Positions 27,287 through 38,131 are shown, numbered from the stretch's first letter. The stretch is 64,000 bases of DNA from JAKLQR01 sp963753165 (GCA_963753165.1 CAVWBP010000013.1:1-64000); one strand, 5' to 3'. Program-made: numbers and translations. Notes: generated by a model not told the origin, from the sequence alone.

Positions 27287-28972
27287 ATGCGTGTCCTTTG
27301 CCTTATTGCGGTCGCAGTATTCATTGTTTCCTGTGGGGGGAGAGAGGCTTTAAAACAGGAGAGGCCTCCGCTTCCTTCAGAGGGTGCATATTACCTCTAT
27401 ATTCTTGGATACGAGGCGGAAAAGGAAGGGAAATGGGAGGAGGCTATAGAATCCTACAGGAGAGCCCTCGACCTTGACCCCGCATCTTCTTATCTGAAGA
27501 CGCAGATCAGTGCCATGCTCCTCAGGATGGGAAAAATCTCCGAGGCGGTGACGATCGCAGAGGATGTTCTCGATGCTGACCCGGAGTATATCAATGCGCT
27601 TATGCTGCTCGGGGAACTCTATAATGCGCAGAAAAAGACCGAGCAGGCTATCGAGACATACAAACGGGCACTCAGGATAGAGCCTGATAATAAGGAGGCA
27701 TCACTTTTCCTGAGTCTTCTCTATGCTTCTGTAAAGAAGTATGACGAGTCACTCAAGATTCTTGATGCGTTGTCAAAAAATTATCCCGACAACATTATGG
27801 CGCTCTACTATCTCGGCTCCATAAGCATCGAAAAAGGAGATCTTGATAAAGCCGTCGAATATTTCAAAACAGCGGTTGCCCGGAGGCCGACCTTTGATGC
27901 GGCATATTTTAACCTGGGATTAATCAATGAGAACAGAAACAACCTGGAAGAAGCGGAAGAGTATTATCTCAAAGCGGTAGAACTCAATCCGTATAACCTC
28001 CAGTATAAAGAGAGGCTCGCACAGATTTATTTCCGTCGGAAGGAGACCGGGAAGGCAATAGAAAAATATCAGGAAATCGAATCCAAGATGCCGGTGAATA
28101 TCGAAGTGCATATGAACCTCGGCATCCTGTATTTTGAAGACGAACAGTTTGATAGGGCAGTAGACGAGTTCCGCATTGTGCTTGAGAGCAGACCCCAGCT
28201 TTCCTCCATCAGGTACTACCTCGCGATCGCTCTCTCTGAGATCGGAAGGAATGAAGAAACGATCGCAGAGTTAAAGAAGATACTCGCGCAGGAGCCGAAG
28301 AATATTTCAGCGTTCCTGTATCTGGGATTTCTCTACTCGAAGATGGACCGGGACGACGATGCAATCGCTGTCTATGAAGAGATCCTTAGTTTTGAAAAGG
28401 AGAAACCCGAAGTTTATCTCTATCTTGCAGTAACCTATATCCAGAAAAAGGAATATGGAGAAGCGGAACGAATACTGAAAGAAGCGCTTGCGAAGTTCAG
28501 TGATCACGACGACCTGAATTTTAACTTCGCGATTGTGCAGGAGAAAACGCAGAGATTTGATGAAATGGTCCGGTATCTGCGAAAGACGATCGAGATCAAC
28601 CCGAATCATGCCGATGCGCTTAATTATCTCGGGTACAGTTATGCTGACAGAGGCATCAATCTCACGGAGGCGCAGGCACTCATCACAAGGGCACTCGATC
28701 TGAAGCCTGAAAGCGGATCTATCATGGACAGCTTAGGATGGGTGTATTACAAAGAGGGAAAATATGAAGAGGCGCTTCAAATTCTTTTGAAAGCAGTTGA
28801 CCGGATCAAGGACGATCCGGTTGTCTTCGAGCACATAGGTGATGTCTATCGGTCGATGGGGTTGCGCGAGAAAGCGGCAGAATTCTGGAAAAAGGCAAGA
28901 GAATCCCATGGAAAGAGTGAAGACGAAGGCCTGAAAGAACGGGTTGAGAAGAAACTGCAAGAGAATCAATGA
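27287..28972 (+). CDS. TPR-repeat lipoprotein
   Basis: The 561-aa product starts at ATG 27287 (another ATG lies 6 nt upstream) with a lipoprotein signal ending VAVFIVSCGG. Beyond residue 30 it is built of about 14 tetratricopeptide repeats (for example AYYLYILGYEAEKEGKWEEAIESYRRALDL-type units) up to a basic, charged C-terminus. TPR lipoproteins serve as scaffolds for envelope assembly, polysaccharide export or secretion. Nothing in the sequence names a partner. It overlaps the ispE start (ATGA at 28969-28972), so the two are translationally coupled although functionally unrelated. Confidence 0.85.
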   Translation: MRVLCLIAVAVFIVSCGGREALKQERPPLPSEGAYYLYILGYEAEKEGKWEEAIESYRRALDLDPASSYLKTQISAMLLRMGKISEAVTIAEDVLDADPEYINALMLLGELYNAQKKTEQAIETYKRALRIEPDNKEASLFLSLLYASVKKYDESLKILDALSKNYPDNIMALYYLGSISIEKGDLDKAVEYFKTAVARRPTFDAAYFNLGLINENRNNLEEAEEYYLKAVELNPYNLQYKERLAQIYFRRKETGKAIEKYQEIESKMPVNIEVHMNLGILYFEDEQFDRAVDEFRIVLESRPQLSSIRYYLAIALSEIGRNEETIAELKKILAQEPKNISAFLYLGFLYSKMDRDDDAIAVYEEILSFEKEKPEVYLYLAVTYIQKKEYGEAERILKEALAKFSDHDDLNFNFAIVQEKTQRFDEMVRYLRKTIEINPNHADALNYLGYSYADRGINLTEAQALITRALDLKPESGSIMDSLGWVYYKEGKYEEALQILLKAVDRIKDDPVVFEHIGDVYRSMGLREKAAEFWKKARESHGKSEDEGLKERVEKKLQENQ

Positions 28973-29889
28973 AGGCCCGCTTACCTTCCCTTGTGCCCTC
29001 TGTTCTTTCGCTCAGGGCGCCTGCAAAAGTCAACTGGTTTCTCAGGATTACCGATAAGAGAGACGATGGGTATCACAATATCGAAAGCCTGATGCAGTGT
29101 GTCACTCTTTACGATGCGCTTCACTTTGAACGGACTCTCACCGTAACATTGGAATGTGATCAAAACATACCGGTTGCCGATAACCTTGTCTACAGGGCTG
29201 CATGCCTGCTTAAGGAACACGCTGCATACGGAAAAGGCGCCCGGATAGTGGTGAAGAAGAATATTCCGGTCGGCGCAGGTCTCGGCGGGGGGAGCAGCGA
29301 TGCAGCATATACGCTTATGGGACTCAATACCCTGTGGGATTTGAAACTCTCCATGGATGAACTTCGTGCTCTCGGCGCCAGGATTGGGTCGGACGTCCCC
29401 TTTTTTTTCGATGGTCCGTGTGCTTTTGTCGAAGGCAGGGGAGAGAGAACGACCCCCGTTTCCCTTGATACATCGCTTCCGCTTCTTCTGGTAATGCCTT
29501 CTCTCTCAGTTTCTACTGCCTGGGCTTACGATGCCTTTGACCGGAGGACAGAGCCTGGAGGGGACGGAGGAGATATTCCCCTGCCATGTGAGAAAGAGTT
29601 GAAAAAAAAACCACTTGATATTAAACTATTCTGTCAGGCCCTAAACAAACGAGATTTTGCCGCTCTCACAAAAATGTTCGATAATGACCTCGAACCAGTC
29701 GTTATCGAACAATATCCTGTCATAAAGGAGATAAAAACACGACTCCTGGAGGCAGGGGCGGCAGTGTCGGCAATGAGCGGAAGCGGGCCTGCGGTATTCG
29801 GAGTTTTTGTGTCGAGAGATGCAGCAGAGAAGGCACAGAGGGCGATGAAGCCGAACTGGTGCTGCAAAGTGGATACGCTCATTGAATAA
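28969..29889 (+). CDS. ispE: 4-diphosphocytidyl-2-C-methyl-D-erythritol kinase
   Basis: IspE phosphorylates CDP-methylerythritol in the MEP pathway to isoprenoids. The 306-aa GHMP kinase shows the N-terminal LRAPAKVNWFLRI strand with the substrate lysine, GYHNIES, the ATP-binding PVGAGLGGGSSDAAYTL and the C-terminal AVSAMSGSGPAVFGVF glycine motif. All are at family-typical places. ATGA overlap with the TPR gene gives coupling. A tRNA-Gln gene begins 8 nt after its stop and prs follows, the common ispE-prs arrangement. Confidence 0.95.
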   Translation: MKARLPSLVPSVLSLRAPAKVNWFLRITDKRDDGYHNIESLMQCVTLYDALHFERTLTVTLECDQNIPVADNLVYRAACLLKEHAAYGKGARIVVKKNIPVGAGLGGGSSDAAYTLMGLNTLWDLKLSMDELRALGARIGSDVPFFFDGPCAFVEGRGERTTPVSLDTSLPLLLVMPSLSVSTAWAYDAFDRRTEPGGDGGDIPLPCEKELKKKPLDIKLFCQALNKRDFAALTKMFDNDLEPVVIEQYPVIKEIKTRLLEAGAAVSAMSGSGPAVFGVFVSRDAAEKAQRAMKPNWCCKVDTLIE

Positions 29890-29896
29890 TAGAGTT

Positions 29897-29971
29897 TGGG
29901 GCGTCGACAAACGGCAAGTCAGGAGACTTTGGATCTCCCATCTGGAGGTTCGAATCCTCCCGCCCCAGCCA
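29897..29971 (+). tRNA. tRNA-Gln (UUG)
   Basis: The cloverleaf folds with acceptor TGGGGCG pairing CGCCCCA, anticodon stem GGAGA/TCTCC around loop CTTTGGA (anticodon TTG, glutamine), T arm GGAGG-TTCGAAT-CCTCC and an encoded 3' CCA. It lies between ispE and prs and is probably transcribed with them. Confidence 0.95.
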
Positions 29972-30002
29972 GCCTGAGTTTGTACGGCAAATTCAGGAGG
30001 TA

Positions 30003-30072
30003 AGAGTTAAAAGTTAAGAGTCGAAAGGTTGGGAAACTTTTCACTTTTAACTTTCAACTTTTCACTTTTTTG
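30003..30072 (+). repeat. Imperfect palindromic repeat before prs
   Basis: GTTAAAAGTTAAGAG followed by CACTTTTAACTTTCAAC forms an imperfect hairpin just before the prs ribosome-binding site (GGAGGG). The simple G/T/A versus C/T/A composition is typical of dispersed palindromic repeats. It may affect prs translation. Confidence 0.5.
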
Positions 30073-30080
30073 GAGGGATA

Positions 30081-31028
30081 ATGCCTGAGGGTATTGAATT
30101 ATTTACGGGAAATGCGCACAAGAAACTTGCAGGAGAGATCGCGAAATACCTTGATATCCCTATTGGCGATGCAAAGGTGACAGAATTCAGTGACGGCGAG
30201 ATCAGTGTACATATAAAGGAAAATGTGCGCGGAGCCGATGTATTTGTTCTGCAGCCGACCTCCATGCCGGTAAACCGGAATATCATGGAGTTGCTCCTTA
30301 TGGTCGATGCCCTCAAGAGGGCATCTGCGGGGAGAATAACCGCGGTAATCCCCTATTACGGATATGCACGGCAGGACCGGAAGGTCCAGCCGAGAGTCCC
30401 GATTTCCGCAAAACTGGTTGCCGATCTTATTACCGCTGCAGGAACAAACAGGATCCTTACCATGGATCTCCATGCAGCCCAGATACAGGGTTTTTTCAAT
30501 ATTCCGGTCGACAACCTCTATGCCTCTCCGGTTCTTCTTGAGTATGTGCAGAAAAAATATAATTCGAGGAAGAACCTCGTGATCGTTTCTCCGGATGCAG
30601 GAGGCGTTGAGAGGGCGCGGTCATTTGCAAAAAATCTCCAGTCATCCATCGCGATTATTGACAAGAGGCGGGAGGAAGCCAATGTGTCTGAGATAATGAA
30701 TGTCATCGGCGACGTAAAAGGGAAAAATACAATTATTCTCGATGACATGATCGATACAGGCGGGACGACGGTACAGGCAGCCGATGCCCTCATAGCGAAA
30801 GGTGCAAAACGGGTTGTTGCAGCCTGTACCCATGCAGTGCTTTCAGGTCCTGCAGTGAGCCGGGTGAATGAATCGGTGATCGAAGAACTCATTGTCACCA
30901 ATACCACCCCGCTTGACAGCAAGCAAAAACAATGCAAGAAACTGACGGTGTTGAGTATAGCCCCTCTCATAGGAGAGGCGATTAAAAGAATTCACGAAGA
31001 AACTTCAATAAGTTCACTTTTTGTGTAG
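30081..31028 (+). CDS. prs: Ribose-phosphate pyrophosphokinase
   Basis: Prs makes phosphoribosyl pyrophosphate from ribose 5-phosphate and ATP. It feeds purine, pyrimidine, histidine and NAD synthesis. The 315-aa protein has the FSDGEISVHIKENVRGADVF N-terminal motif, YGYARQDRK, the metal-binding DLHAAQIQGFF and the PRPP loop IILDDMIDTGGTTVQA. Length and motifs are standard. TTTTGGAGGG precedes ATG 30081. prs-rplY-pth is a widely conserved order. Confidence 0.97.
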   Translation: MPEGIELFTGNAHKKLAGEIAKYLDIPIGDAKVTEFSDGEISVHIKENVRGADVFVLQPTSMPVNRNIMELLLMVDALKRASAGRITAVIPYYGYARQDRKVQPRVPISAKLVADLITAAGTNRILTMDLHAAQIQGFFNIPVDNLYASPVLLEYVQKKYNSRKNLVIVSPDAGGVERARSFAKNLQSSIAIIDKRREEANVSEIMNVIGDVKGKNTIILDDMIDTGGTTVQAADALIAKGAKRVVAACTHAVLSGPAVSRVNESVIEELIVTNTTPLDSKQKQCKKLTVLSIAPLIGEAIKRIHEETSISSLFV

Positions 31029-31054
31029 GTTGCTACACATCGAGAGGAGGATAC

Positions 31055-31738
31055 ATGGAAAGAATTACTATTCATGCGGAAAAGAGGGAAGAGAAAGGAA
31101 AGGGAGCAGCGCGCTCGCTGAGAAGACAAGCTATGATCCCTGCAATTCTTTACAGGGGGGGGGGATCTCTGCCGATAAAATTACCGAAGAAGGAGATCAC
31201 ACAGTTCATCAACTCAACAGCCGGTCAGCAGATTATGGTGAACCTGCAGTTTGCAGACGGCGAGAGCAAACTCGCGCTTATGAAAGAATACCAGGTTGAC
31301 CCGACTCAGAGAGAATTGCTCCATGCAGATTTTTTTGAGATTTCACTGACCGAGAAGGTAAGGGTGAGTGTGCAGATTACTCCGACCGGAGAACCGGTTG
31401 GCGTGAAAAGAGACGGCGGACTTCTCCAGAATGTCCTGAGAGAAATAGAGATAGAATGCCTGCCCGACAAAATACCGGGAAAGATGAAGATTGATATATC
31501 AGGACTGGAAATCGGCCAGGCGTTGCATGTGAGCGATCTGAGTCTCGGCGAGGACATCAAGGTTCTCACCGACCTGGATGAAGTCATAGTGAATATCATC
31601 GCACCTCTCGTTGAACAAGAAGTTGCGCCTGCCGAGGAAGCTGCTCCTGAGACTGCTGAGCCTGAGATAGCCAAGAAAGGCAAGAAAGAGGAAGAGGGAG
31701 AAGCGGCAGAGAAAGAGAAAGAGAAAGAGAAAAAGTAG
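31055..31738 (+). CDS. rplY: 50S ribosomal protein L25/general stress protein CTC
   Basis: GAGAGGAGG precedes ATG 31055. The 227-aa protein is the long CTC form: an N-terminal L25 domain (KREEKGKGAARSLRRQAMIPAILYRGG) that binds 5S rRNA, then the C-terminal CTC domain (GEPVGVKRDGGLLQNVLREIEIECLP, LHVSDLSLGEDIKVL). The end is a low-complexity, mostly Glu/Lys tail. The coding DNA is a purine repeat there (GAGAAAGAGAAA). It forms an operon with prs and pth. Confidence 0.95.
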   Translation: MERITIHAEKREEKGKGAARSLRRQAMIPAILYRGGGSLPIKLPKKEITQFINSTAGQQIMVNLQFADGESKLALMKEYQVDPTQRELLHADFFEISLTEKVRVSVQITPTGEPVGVKRDGGLLQNVLREIEIECLPDKIPGKMKIDISGLEIGQALHVSDLSLGEDIKVLTDLDEVIVNIIAPLVEQEVAPAEEAAPETAEPEIAKKGKKEEEGEAAEKEKEKEKK

Positions 31739-31810
31739 TTGGCAGACAACTGGTCTTCGTGAGCAGATCGTATCAGTGATAACTTATAACGGGTAGCTTT
31801 TATTATAAGC

Positions 31811-32362
31811 ATGTGGATTATCGCAGGCCTTGGAAATCCGGGGACAAAATATGCCAGGACACGACATAATATAGGATTCATGGTCGCAGAGGAACTTGCC
31901 GCACGATATGGAATAGCTCTCCGGGACCGTAAAGAATACAGAACAGGAAGGGGTTTGATAGAAGGACAGGATGCAGTCCTTGTCGAACCCCTTCTTTATA
32001 TGAACGCAAGCGGACCCGTAATCAGGGAAATGTTCAGGAAGTATCCTGCCGGGCCCGAAACCCTCATCGTTCTCCACGATGATCTCGATATGGATACAGG
32101 GAAAATACGGATCAGGAAAACAGGCTCGTCCGGCGGACACAGGGGTGTCGAATCGATTATCGCGAACATAGGCTCGAAAGATTTCATCAGAGTCAAGATT
32201 GGTATTGGAAGAGGATCCGACATCCCGTCAGAGGAATACGTCCTGAGAAAATTTACCAGGCAGGAGATACACAGGATAAAGGAAGCGTTGATTGTGGCTG
32301 CAGACGCTGTCTCAATGATCGTCAGCGACGGGGTGGAAAAAGCCATGAACAGATTCAACTGA
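31811..32362 (+). CDS. pth: Peptidyl-tRNA hydrolase
   Basis: Pth frees tRNA from peptidyl-tRNAs that drop off ribosomes. The 183-aa product has the classic GLGNPGTKYARTRHNIGFMV with the catalytic His, the DDLDMDTGKIRIRKTGSSGGHRG loop and VKIGIGRG. Length is normal. No strong ribosome-binding site is visible before ATG 31811, so its translation may depend on the upstream genes. Confidence 0.96.
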   Translation: MWIIAGLGNPGTKYARTRHNIGFMVAEELAARYGIALRDRKEYRTGRGLIEGQDAVLVEPLLYMNASGPVIREMFRKYPAGPETLIVLHDDLDMDTGKIRIRKTGSSGGHRGVESIIANIGSKDFIRVKIGIGRGSDIPSEEYVLRKFTRQEIHRIKEALIVAADAVSMIVSDGVEKAMNRFN

Positions 32363-32377
32363 CATGGAGATTCTCTG

Positions 32378-33631
32378 ATGCGTGATATGCTTGGGAGAGA
32401 GGAGCTTATCCCTGTGGAAAAAGCGCTTGAGCTTCTCTTCAACTGGGCGCCTTTCCGTCGTCCTTCAACGACAATAGTCCCTCTTGATCAGGCTCACGGC
32501 ATGGTAACCTCCGCGGATGTTCTCTCACCCGAAGACCTCCCTTCCTTCAGCAGGTCAACAATGGATGGCTATGCAGTGAACTCTGCCGATACTTTTGGCG
32601 CTACAGACAGCCTCCCTGCATACCTTGCGATCAAGGCAGAAATTTCCATGGGAGAAATGCCTTCTTTGTCCCTGAAACAGAGCGAGGTCGCAAAGATTGC
32701 AACAGGCGGTATGCTTCCGAAGGGCACGGATGCCGTAGTAATGTTCGAGCATACGCAGCAGATTGATGAAACCATGATAGAAATTCTGAAGCCGGTTTCG
32801 CCGGGTGAGAACGTTATACAGGCAGGGGAAGATGCACAGCAGGGAAGCCTTATTCTCCGGTCCGGGCACAAACTGAGACCGCAGGATATCGGCGCACTGG
32901 CAGGTCTCGGAATAACCGGGGTGCGGGTTTTTGAAAGACCCCGTGTCTCCATCCTCTCAACGGGTGATGAAATAGTCCCTGCAGATAAGCCGGTCAAACC
33001 GGGGCAGGTCAGGGATATCAATTCTTATACCTTATCCGGGCTCATACTGAATGCGGGCGGGATTCCGCTCAGGAAAGGCATATTGAAAGATCACTATGAA
33101 ATCATCCGGGATAGTGTTGCGCAGTCCCTGAAGGACTCTGAAGCGGTCCTCATAACAGGCGGCAGTTCGGTGGGCACAAAAGATATGACGGCGAAAGTCA
33201 TTAATGATATGGGACCCCCTGGAGTTCTGTTCCACGGTGTTTCATTGAAACCGGGGAAACCTATGATAGGTGGTGTCGTGAATGGCACGCCAATCTTCGG
33301 CCTGCCGGGGCATCCTGTCGCTGTCCATGTCTGCTTTGAGCTATTCATCAGGCCGGTTCTGGAAGAGATCGCGGGGCTGCAGGGGAAGCGCTTCGGTTTT
33401 CTTGCCAGGACAGTGAAGGCACGGATCGGCAAGAATATTTCATCGAGTCCCGGGAGGGAAGAACATGTCGGGGTCACCCTGGAAGAACGTGAGGGTGAAT
33501 TATGGGCTTTCCCCATCTTCGGAAAGTCCGGGCTTATCACTAACCTCACCCTGGCAGACGGAACCGCAGTTGTCCCTCTGAGAAAATTCGGGGTACAAGA
33601 GGGGGACATGGTAGAGGTCAAGCTCTTTTAG
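32378..33631 (+). CDS. moeA: Molybdopterin molybdenumtransferase
   Basis: MoeA inserts molybdate into adenylylated molybdopterin. The 417-aa sequence shows FSRSTMDGYAVNSADT, KIATGGMLPKGTDAVVM, SILSTGDEIV with RDINSYTL, the TGGSSVGTKD loop and GLPGHPVAVHVCFE. GGAG precedes ATG 32378, 15 nt after pth. It implies use of molybdoenzymes. A MoaE-like protein is at 50410-50757, but no other Moco genes are in the window. Confidence 0.95.
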   Translation: MRDMLGREELIPVEKALELLFNWAPFRRPSTTIVPLDQAHGMVTSADVLSPEDLPSFSRSTMDGYAVNSADTFGATDSLPAYLAIKAEISMGEMPSLSLKQSEVAKIATGGMLPKGTDAVVMFEHTQQIDETMIEILKPVSPGENVIQAGEDAQQGSLILRSGHKLRPQDIGALAGLGITGVRVFERPRVSILSTGDEIVPADKPVKPGQVRDINSYTLSGLILNAGGIPLRKGILKDHYEIIRDSVAQSLKDSEAVLITGGSSVGTKDMTAKVINDMGPPGVLFHGVSLKPGKPMIGGVVNGTPIFGLPGHPVAVHVCFELFIRPVLEEIAGLQGKRFGFLARTVKARIGKNISSSPGREEHVGVTLEEREGELWAFPIFGKSGLITNLTLADGTAVVPLRKFGVQEGDMVEVKLF

Positions 33632-33692
33632 TGAGAGATTATCGATGCCCCTTTTCTCTGCATCGGAACCCATATCCTCCCCCGGTTCATTT

Positions 33693-34019
33693 TTATCTGT
33701 TGCTGTTGAATTCTTCCCGGTACATGTAGTCGTCGGTATCAGGGTCAACCCACATGATTACCTTCCACTTTGATGTGCCTTTAGTCCCGCTTTTGTAATG
33801 GTATTTTTCCCATTCATCTGATGTGATCTGCCCGTCTTTATCCGTATCAACCGCATCCCACTCGTCTTTGCTCACTTTCCCGTCTTTGTCCGTGTCGAGA
33901 CCCTCGTAAACAGTGTCTAATCCATCATCAGTGCCTGACGCAGCTGAGGAAACGGAATTCACCGTACAGAAAACGATCAGTGACAGAAAACAGACCAGAC
34001 CATATCTTAACAAACTCAT
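33693..34019 (-). CDS. Secreted EF-hand protein
   Basis: I chose ATG 34019 because AAGGAGG lies just upstream. The 108-aa protein has a signal peptide (YGLVCFLSLIVFCTVNSVSSAA) and two canonical EF-hand loops, DTDKDGKVSKDE and DTDKDGQITSDE (around residues 42-53 and 58-69). A third acidic stretch (DPDTDDYMYREEF) may be a degenerate hand. It should bind calcium in the periplasm or outside the cell. It is a single gene convergent with moeA. No enzymatic domain is present and its partner is unknown. Confidence 0.8.
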   Translation of the reverse strand: MSLLRYGLVCFLSLIVFCTVNSVSSAASGTDDGLDTVYEGLDTDKDGKVSKDEWDAVDTDKDGQITSDEWEKYHYKSGTKGTSKWKVIMWVDPDTDDYMYREEFNSNR

Positions 34020-34070
34020 GAGAACCTCCTTTCTTTTCTGTTCAGTATACAATTGTTCTTAAAAAGATAC

Positions 34071-35117
34071 TCATCTGGAAATCGGGCGGGATGCCTTGTT
34101 CATATCATCCGGGACGACGATGACCTTTAATGAGTTCTTTCCCTCGGCGGCCCTTCTGAACCCTTCCTGGATATCAGAGAGCGGAATCCTGTCGGTGATC
34201 AGGGAGGCAACTTCGATGCTCCCGCTGTCCATAAGCCTCAGCGCTTCCCTGATATCGTCAGGCGAGGCGCCATAGGAAAATGTCACAGTTATTTCATCAC
34301 GCCAGAATCTGGTCGAGGGAATGACGATATCATTGTGCGGCACTGCAAAAAAAAGAATTTTACCCTTCCGTTCTACCGAGGCAAGCGCGGTTTCAACTGC
34401 CTGTTGTGCCGCTGCACAGACGATTACAAAGTCCGCAAGTCTGTCATCGTTGATTTTTTTCAGTACATCCACTGAATATGCCGGTCCATCGACAGCATGG
34501 TCGGCTCCATATGCACGGGCCATGCTGAGCCTGTACTCATTGATATCGACAGCGATAACTTTCAGCCCTTTCGTTTTTGCGAGTTTCAAATGGAGAAGTC
34601 CCGCAACACCCGATCCTATGATGAGCACCGTCTGCCCTTTCTTCAACCCCAGCTGCTTCTGCCCTGAGATTACACATGCCAAAGGTTCGATCATCGTCGC
34701 GTCTTCATACGGAACAGAGTCCGGAAGGAGGAAGGTTCCGTGAGTCACATTCTCTTTCGGAATCCGTACGAATTCTGCAAACCCCCCCGGATCATAATTG
34801 CCCGCATGGAGCAGGCCGCATGCAGTATAATTCCCCTTCACACAATAATGGCACTCATAACAGGGAACGTGGTGAGAAACAAATACCCTGTCCCCTTTAT
34901 TGAATGCGCCTTCCTTGCTTCCTGTCTCAACAATTTCGCCTGCCATCTCGTGACCGAGGATGCGGGGAGCCTTCTTTATCCTGTACCATTCCATAATATC
35001 GGTGCCGCATATGCCCGATGCCATCATTTTCACAAGCACTTCACTGCCTGAGATCACCGGCGCCGGACGTTCTTCAATCCTTATATCACTGTTGTTGTAA
35101 TATACGGCTACTTTCAT
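34071..35117 (-). CDS. Zinc-dependent alcohol dehydrogenase (MDR family)
   Basis: This 348-aa medium-chain dehydrogenase has the catalytic zinc ligands in SGICGTDIME and LGHEMAG, the structural zinc cluster CYECHYCVKGNYTAC, and the NAD site VLIIGSGVAGLLHLKLAK. Such enzymes oxidise sorbitol, threonine or other polyols. It lies 140 nt downstream of the aldolase-like gene on the same strand. The two could form a short sugar-phosphate pathway, but substrate and pathway are inferred only from the pairing. Confidence 0.88.
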   Translation of the reverse strand: MKVAVYYNNSDIRIEERPAPVISGSEVLVKMMASGICGTDIMEWYRIKKAPRILGHEMAGEIVETGSKEGAFNKGDRVFVSHHVPCYECHYCVKGNYTACGLLHAGNYDPGGFAEFVRIPKENVTHGTFLLPDSVPYEDATMIEPLACVISGQKQLGLKKGQTVLIIGSGVAGLLHLKLAKTKGLKVIAVDINEYRLSMARAYGADHAVDGPAYSVDVLKKINDDRLADFVIVCAAAQQAVETALASVERKGKILFFAVPHNDIVIPSTRFWRDEITVTFSYGASPDDIREALRLMDSGSIEVASLITDRIPLSDIQEGFRRAAEGKNSLKVIVVPDDMNKASRPISR

Positions 35118-35257
35118 ATGACAATCGATGAGTTTTTTACCGTCATTCTTTCTTGTCCGGAATCCTTCCTGTATTTCTCAAAAAAGAAAGATCCCATGCA
35201 AGCGGAATAACAGCCGGTGAAAGCGGTTTGCGTATGACATAATGATGCGGTTCCGTA

Positions 35258-36031
35258 TTATCTTTTTGAATATATCTCAAATGCGTCATCGACAGAAGCG
35301 CCTTTATGTACAATCGCCCTTACTGCCCTGATCATGCCGACAGGGTTGTCGCTCTGAAAAATATTTCTGCCCATATCAACACCCGATGCGCCTTCCTTTA
35401 TAGCATTTGCAGTCATTTCCAGCGCATCTCTCTCGGGAATTTTTTTCCCTCCGGCCATAACAACAGGAACCGGGCATCCCTCAACAACTTTATAGAAATC
35501 CTTGCAGTAATACGTTTTGACAAAATGGGCTCCTATTTCTGCTGCCATCCTGCAGGCAAGACCAAGATACCGTGCATCCCTCCCCATCTCTTTTCCGACT
35601 GCGGTTACTGCCAGCACCGGCATCCCGTATCGTTCCGCTTCGTTTACCAGCCTTCCGAGGTTCGCGATGGTCCTGTCTTCATTTTTCGCACCGACAAAGA
35701 TCGACATGCCGACACCCGCTGCATTTAAACGTAAAGCCTCTTCCATAGAGGTGGTGATATCCTCGTTCGACAGCTCTCCAAGTATACTTGGACCCCCGGA
35801 GACGCGGAGGCAGACGGCAACATCGCTTCTCGGATCAATCGACGTTCTCACCATGCCCCGCGTAATGAAGAGACAATCCGCATGTGATAACAGGGGCGAA
35901 ACAGTTTTCTTCAGATCTCTTAATCCGGTTGTAGGCCCTTGAAAGTAGCCATGGTCTACTGCGAGCATAACAGTCTTGCCGGTCCGCGGCTTGATGATAC
36001 GTGATAGTCTGTTTTTCAATCCAAAATCCAT
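35258..36031 (-). CDS. DhnA/LsrF-type class I aldolase
   Basis: TAAGGAGG precedes the ATG at 36031. The 257-aa TIM-barrel protein matches the DhnA class I aldolase group, which includes archaeal FBP aldolase, LsrF thiolase and 2-amino-3,7-dideoxyheptulosonate synthase. It has VMLAVDHGYFQGPTTGL, then HFVKTYYCKDFYKVVEGCPVPVVMAGGKK with the Schiff-base lysine region, and GASGVDMGRNIFQSDNP, which closes the phosphate site. Pairing with a dehydrogenase recalls archaeal-type early shikimate or LsrF-like routes, but the sequence does not settle which. Confidence 0.82.
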   Translation of the reverse strand: MDFGLKNRLSRIIKPRTGKTVMLAVDHGYFQGPTTGLRDLKKTVSPLLSHADCLFITRGMVRTSIDPRSDVAVCLRVSGGPSILGELSNEDITTSMEEALRLNAAGVGMSIFVGAKNEDRTIANLGRLVNEAERYGMPVLAVTAVGKEMGRDARYLGLACRMAAEIGAHFVKTYYCKDFYKVVEGCPVPVVMAGGKKIPERDALEMTANAIKEGASGVDMGRNIFQSDNPVGMIRAVRAIVHKGASVDDAFEIYSKR

Positions 36032-36366
36032 GAGAAGTATCCTCCTTAGCTGTAGTGCTGTTCAGAGTATAAATGATGGACGGTTTGACTGTCAAAGAAG
36101 AGAGTGCGCGGTTCATGCTATGCAGTTATGATCTCACCCCCGGGTTCCTCTGGTCGTGTGTCTGACGACATGCGAAGTGAAGCAATGTTGTTTATGTACG
36201 CAAAGCATTGGAGGGGAAAGTGAGGGACTCCCGTGCTCCGTGTTCTTATGGGTAAAAACATATTACTTCTCTCACGTGAAGCGGAGAACAGGGACGTTAT
36301 GCATTGATCGGGAAGGAAGAGGTATAATAATAAATGTCTGCCTGGGAACAAATCGATAAAAAAACA

Positions 36367-36396
36367 TTGACAAACCAAAAATATTTCAGGTAGTAT
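36367..36396 (+). promoter_or_regulatory. rRNA operon promoter candidate
   Basis: A perfect -35 TTGACA (36367-36372) and a fair -10 TAGTAT (36391-36396) are 18 nt apart, about 70 nt before the 16S gene. A boxA-like TGATCTTTGAAAAA follows in the leader. Confidence 0.55.
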
Positions 36397-36433
36397 TATA
36401 TCTCGTGTTTGATCTTTGAAAAATCTAAAAAAG

Positions 36434-36447
36434 TGCGTAGCATGCTC
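36434..36447 (+). other. 16S processing stem, 5' arm
   Basis: TGCGTAGCATGCTC here is complementary, with one bulged base, to GAGCATTGCTACGCA at 38132-38146 after the 16S gene. This is the expected RNase III processing stem around 16S rRNA. Confidence 0.75.
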
Positions 36448-36464
36448 TAGTCAGTTATCAAGTA

Positions 36465-38119
<1,655 letters not shown>

Positions 38120-38131
38120 AAAAAAGTTTTG

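Larger units (their letters stand above)
36032..36464 (+). other. 433-nt rRNA operon leader without genes
   Basis: The stretch between the aldolase gene and 16S holds the rRNA promoter region and leader. A TATAAT at 36323-36328 may be an upstream promoter's -10. The clearer promoter at 36367-36396 is listed separately. An 86-codon frame on the minus strand (36118-36378) shows no protein-like character. Confidence 0.6.

Noticed and set aside
36118..36378. 86-codon minus-strand frame in the rRNA leader
   Set aside because: Composition is not protein-like, there is no Shine-Dalgarno sequence, and it lies in the promoter/leader region.
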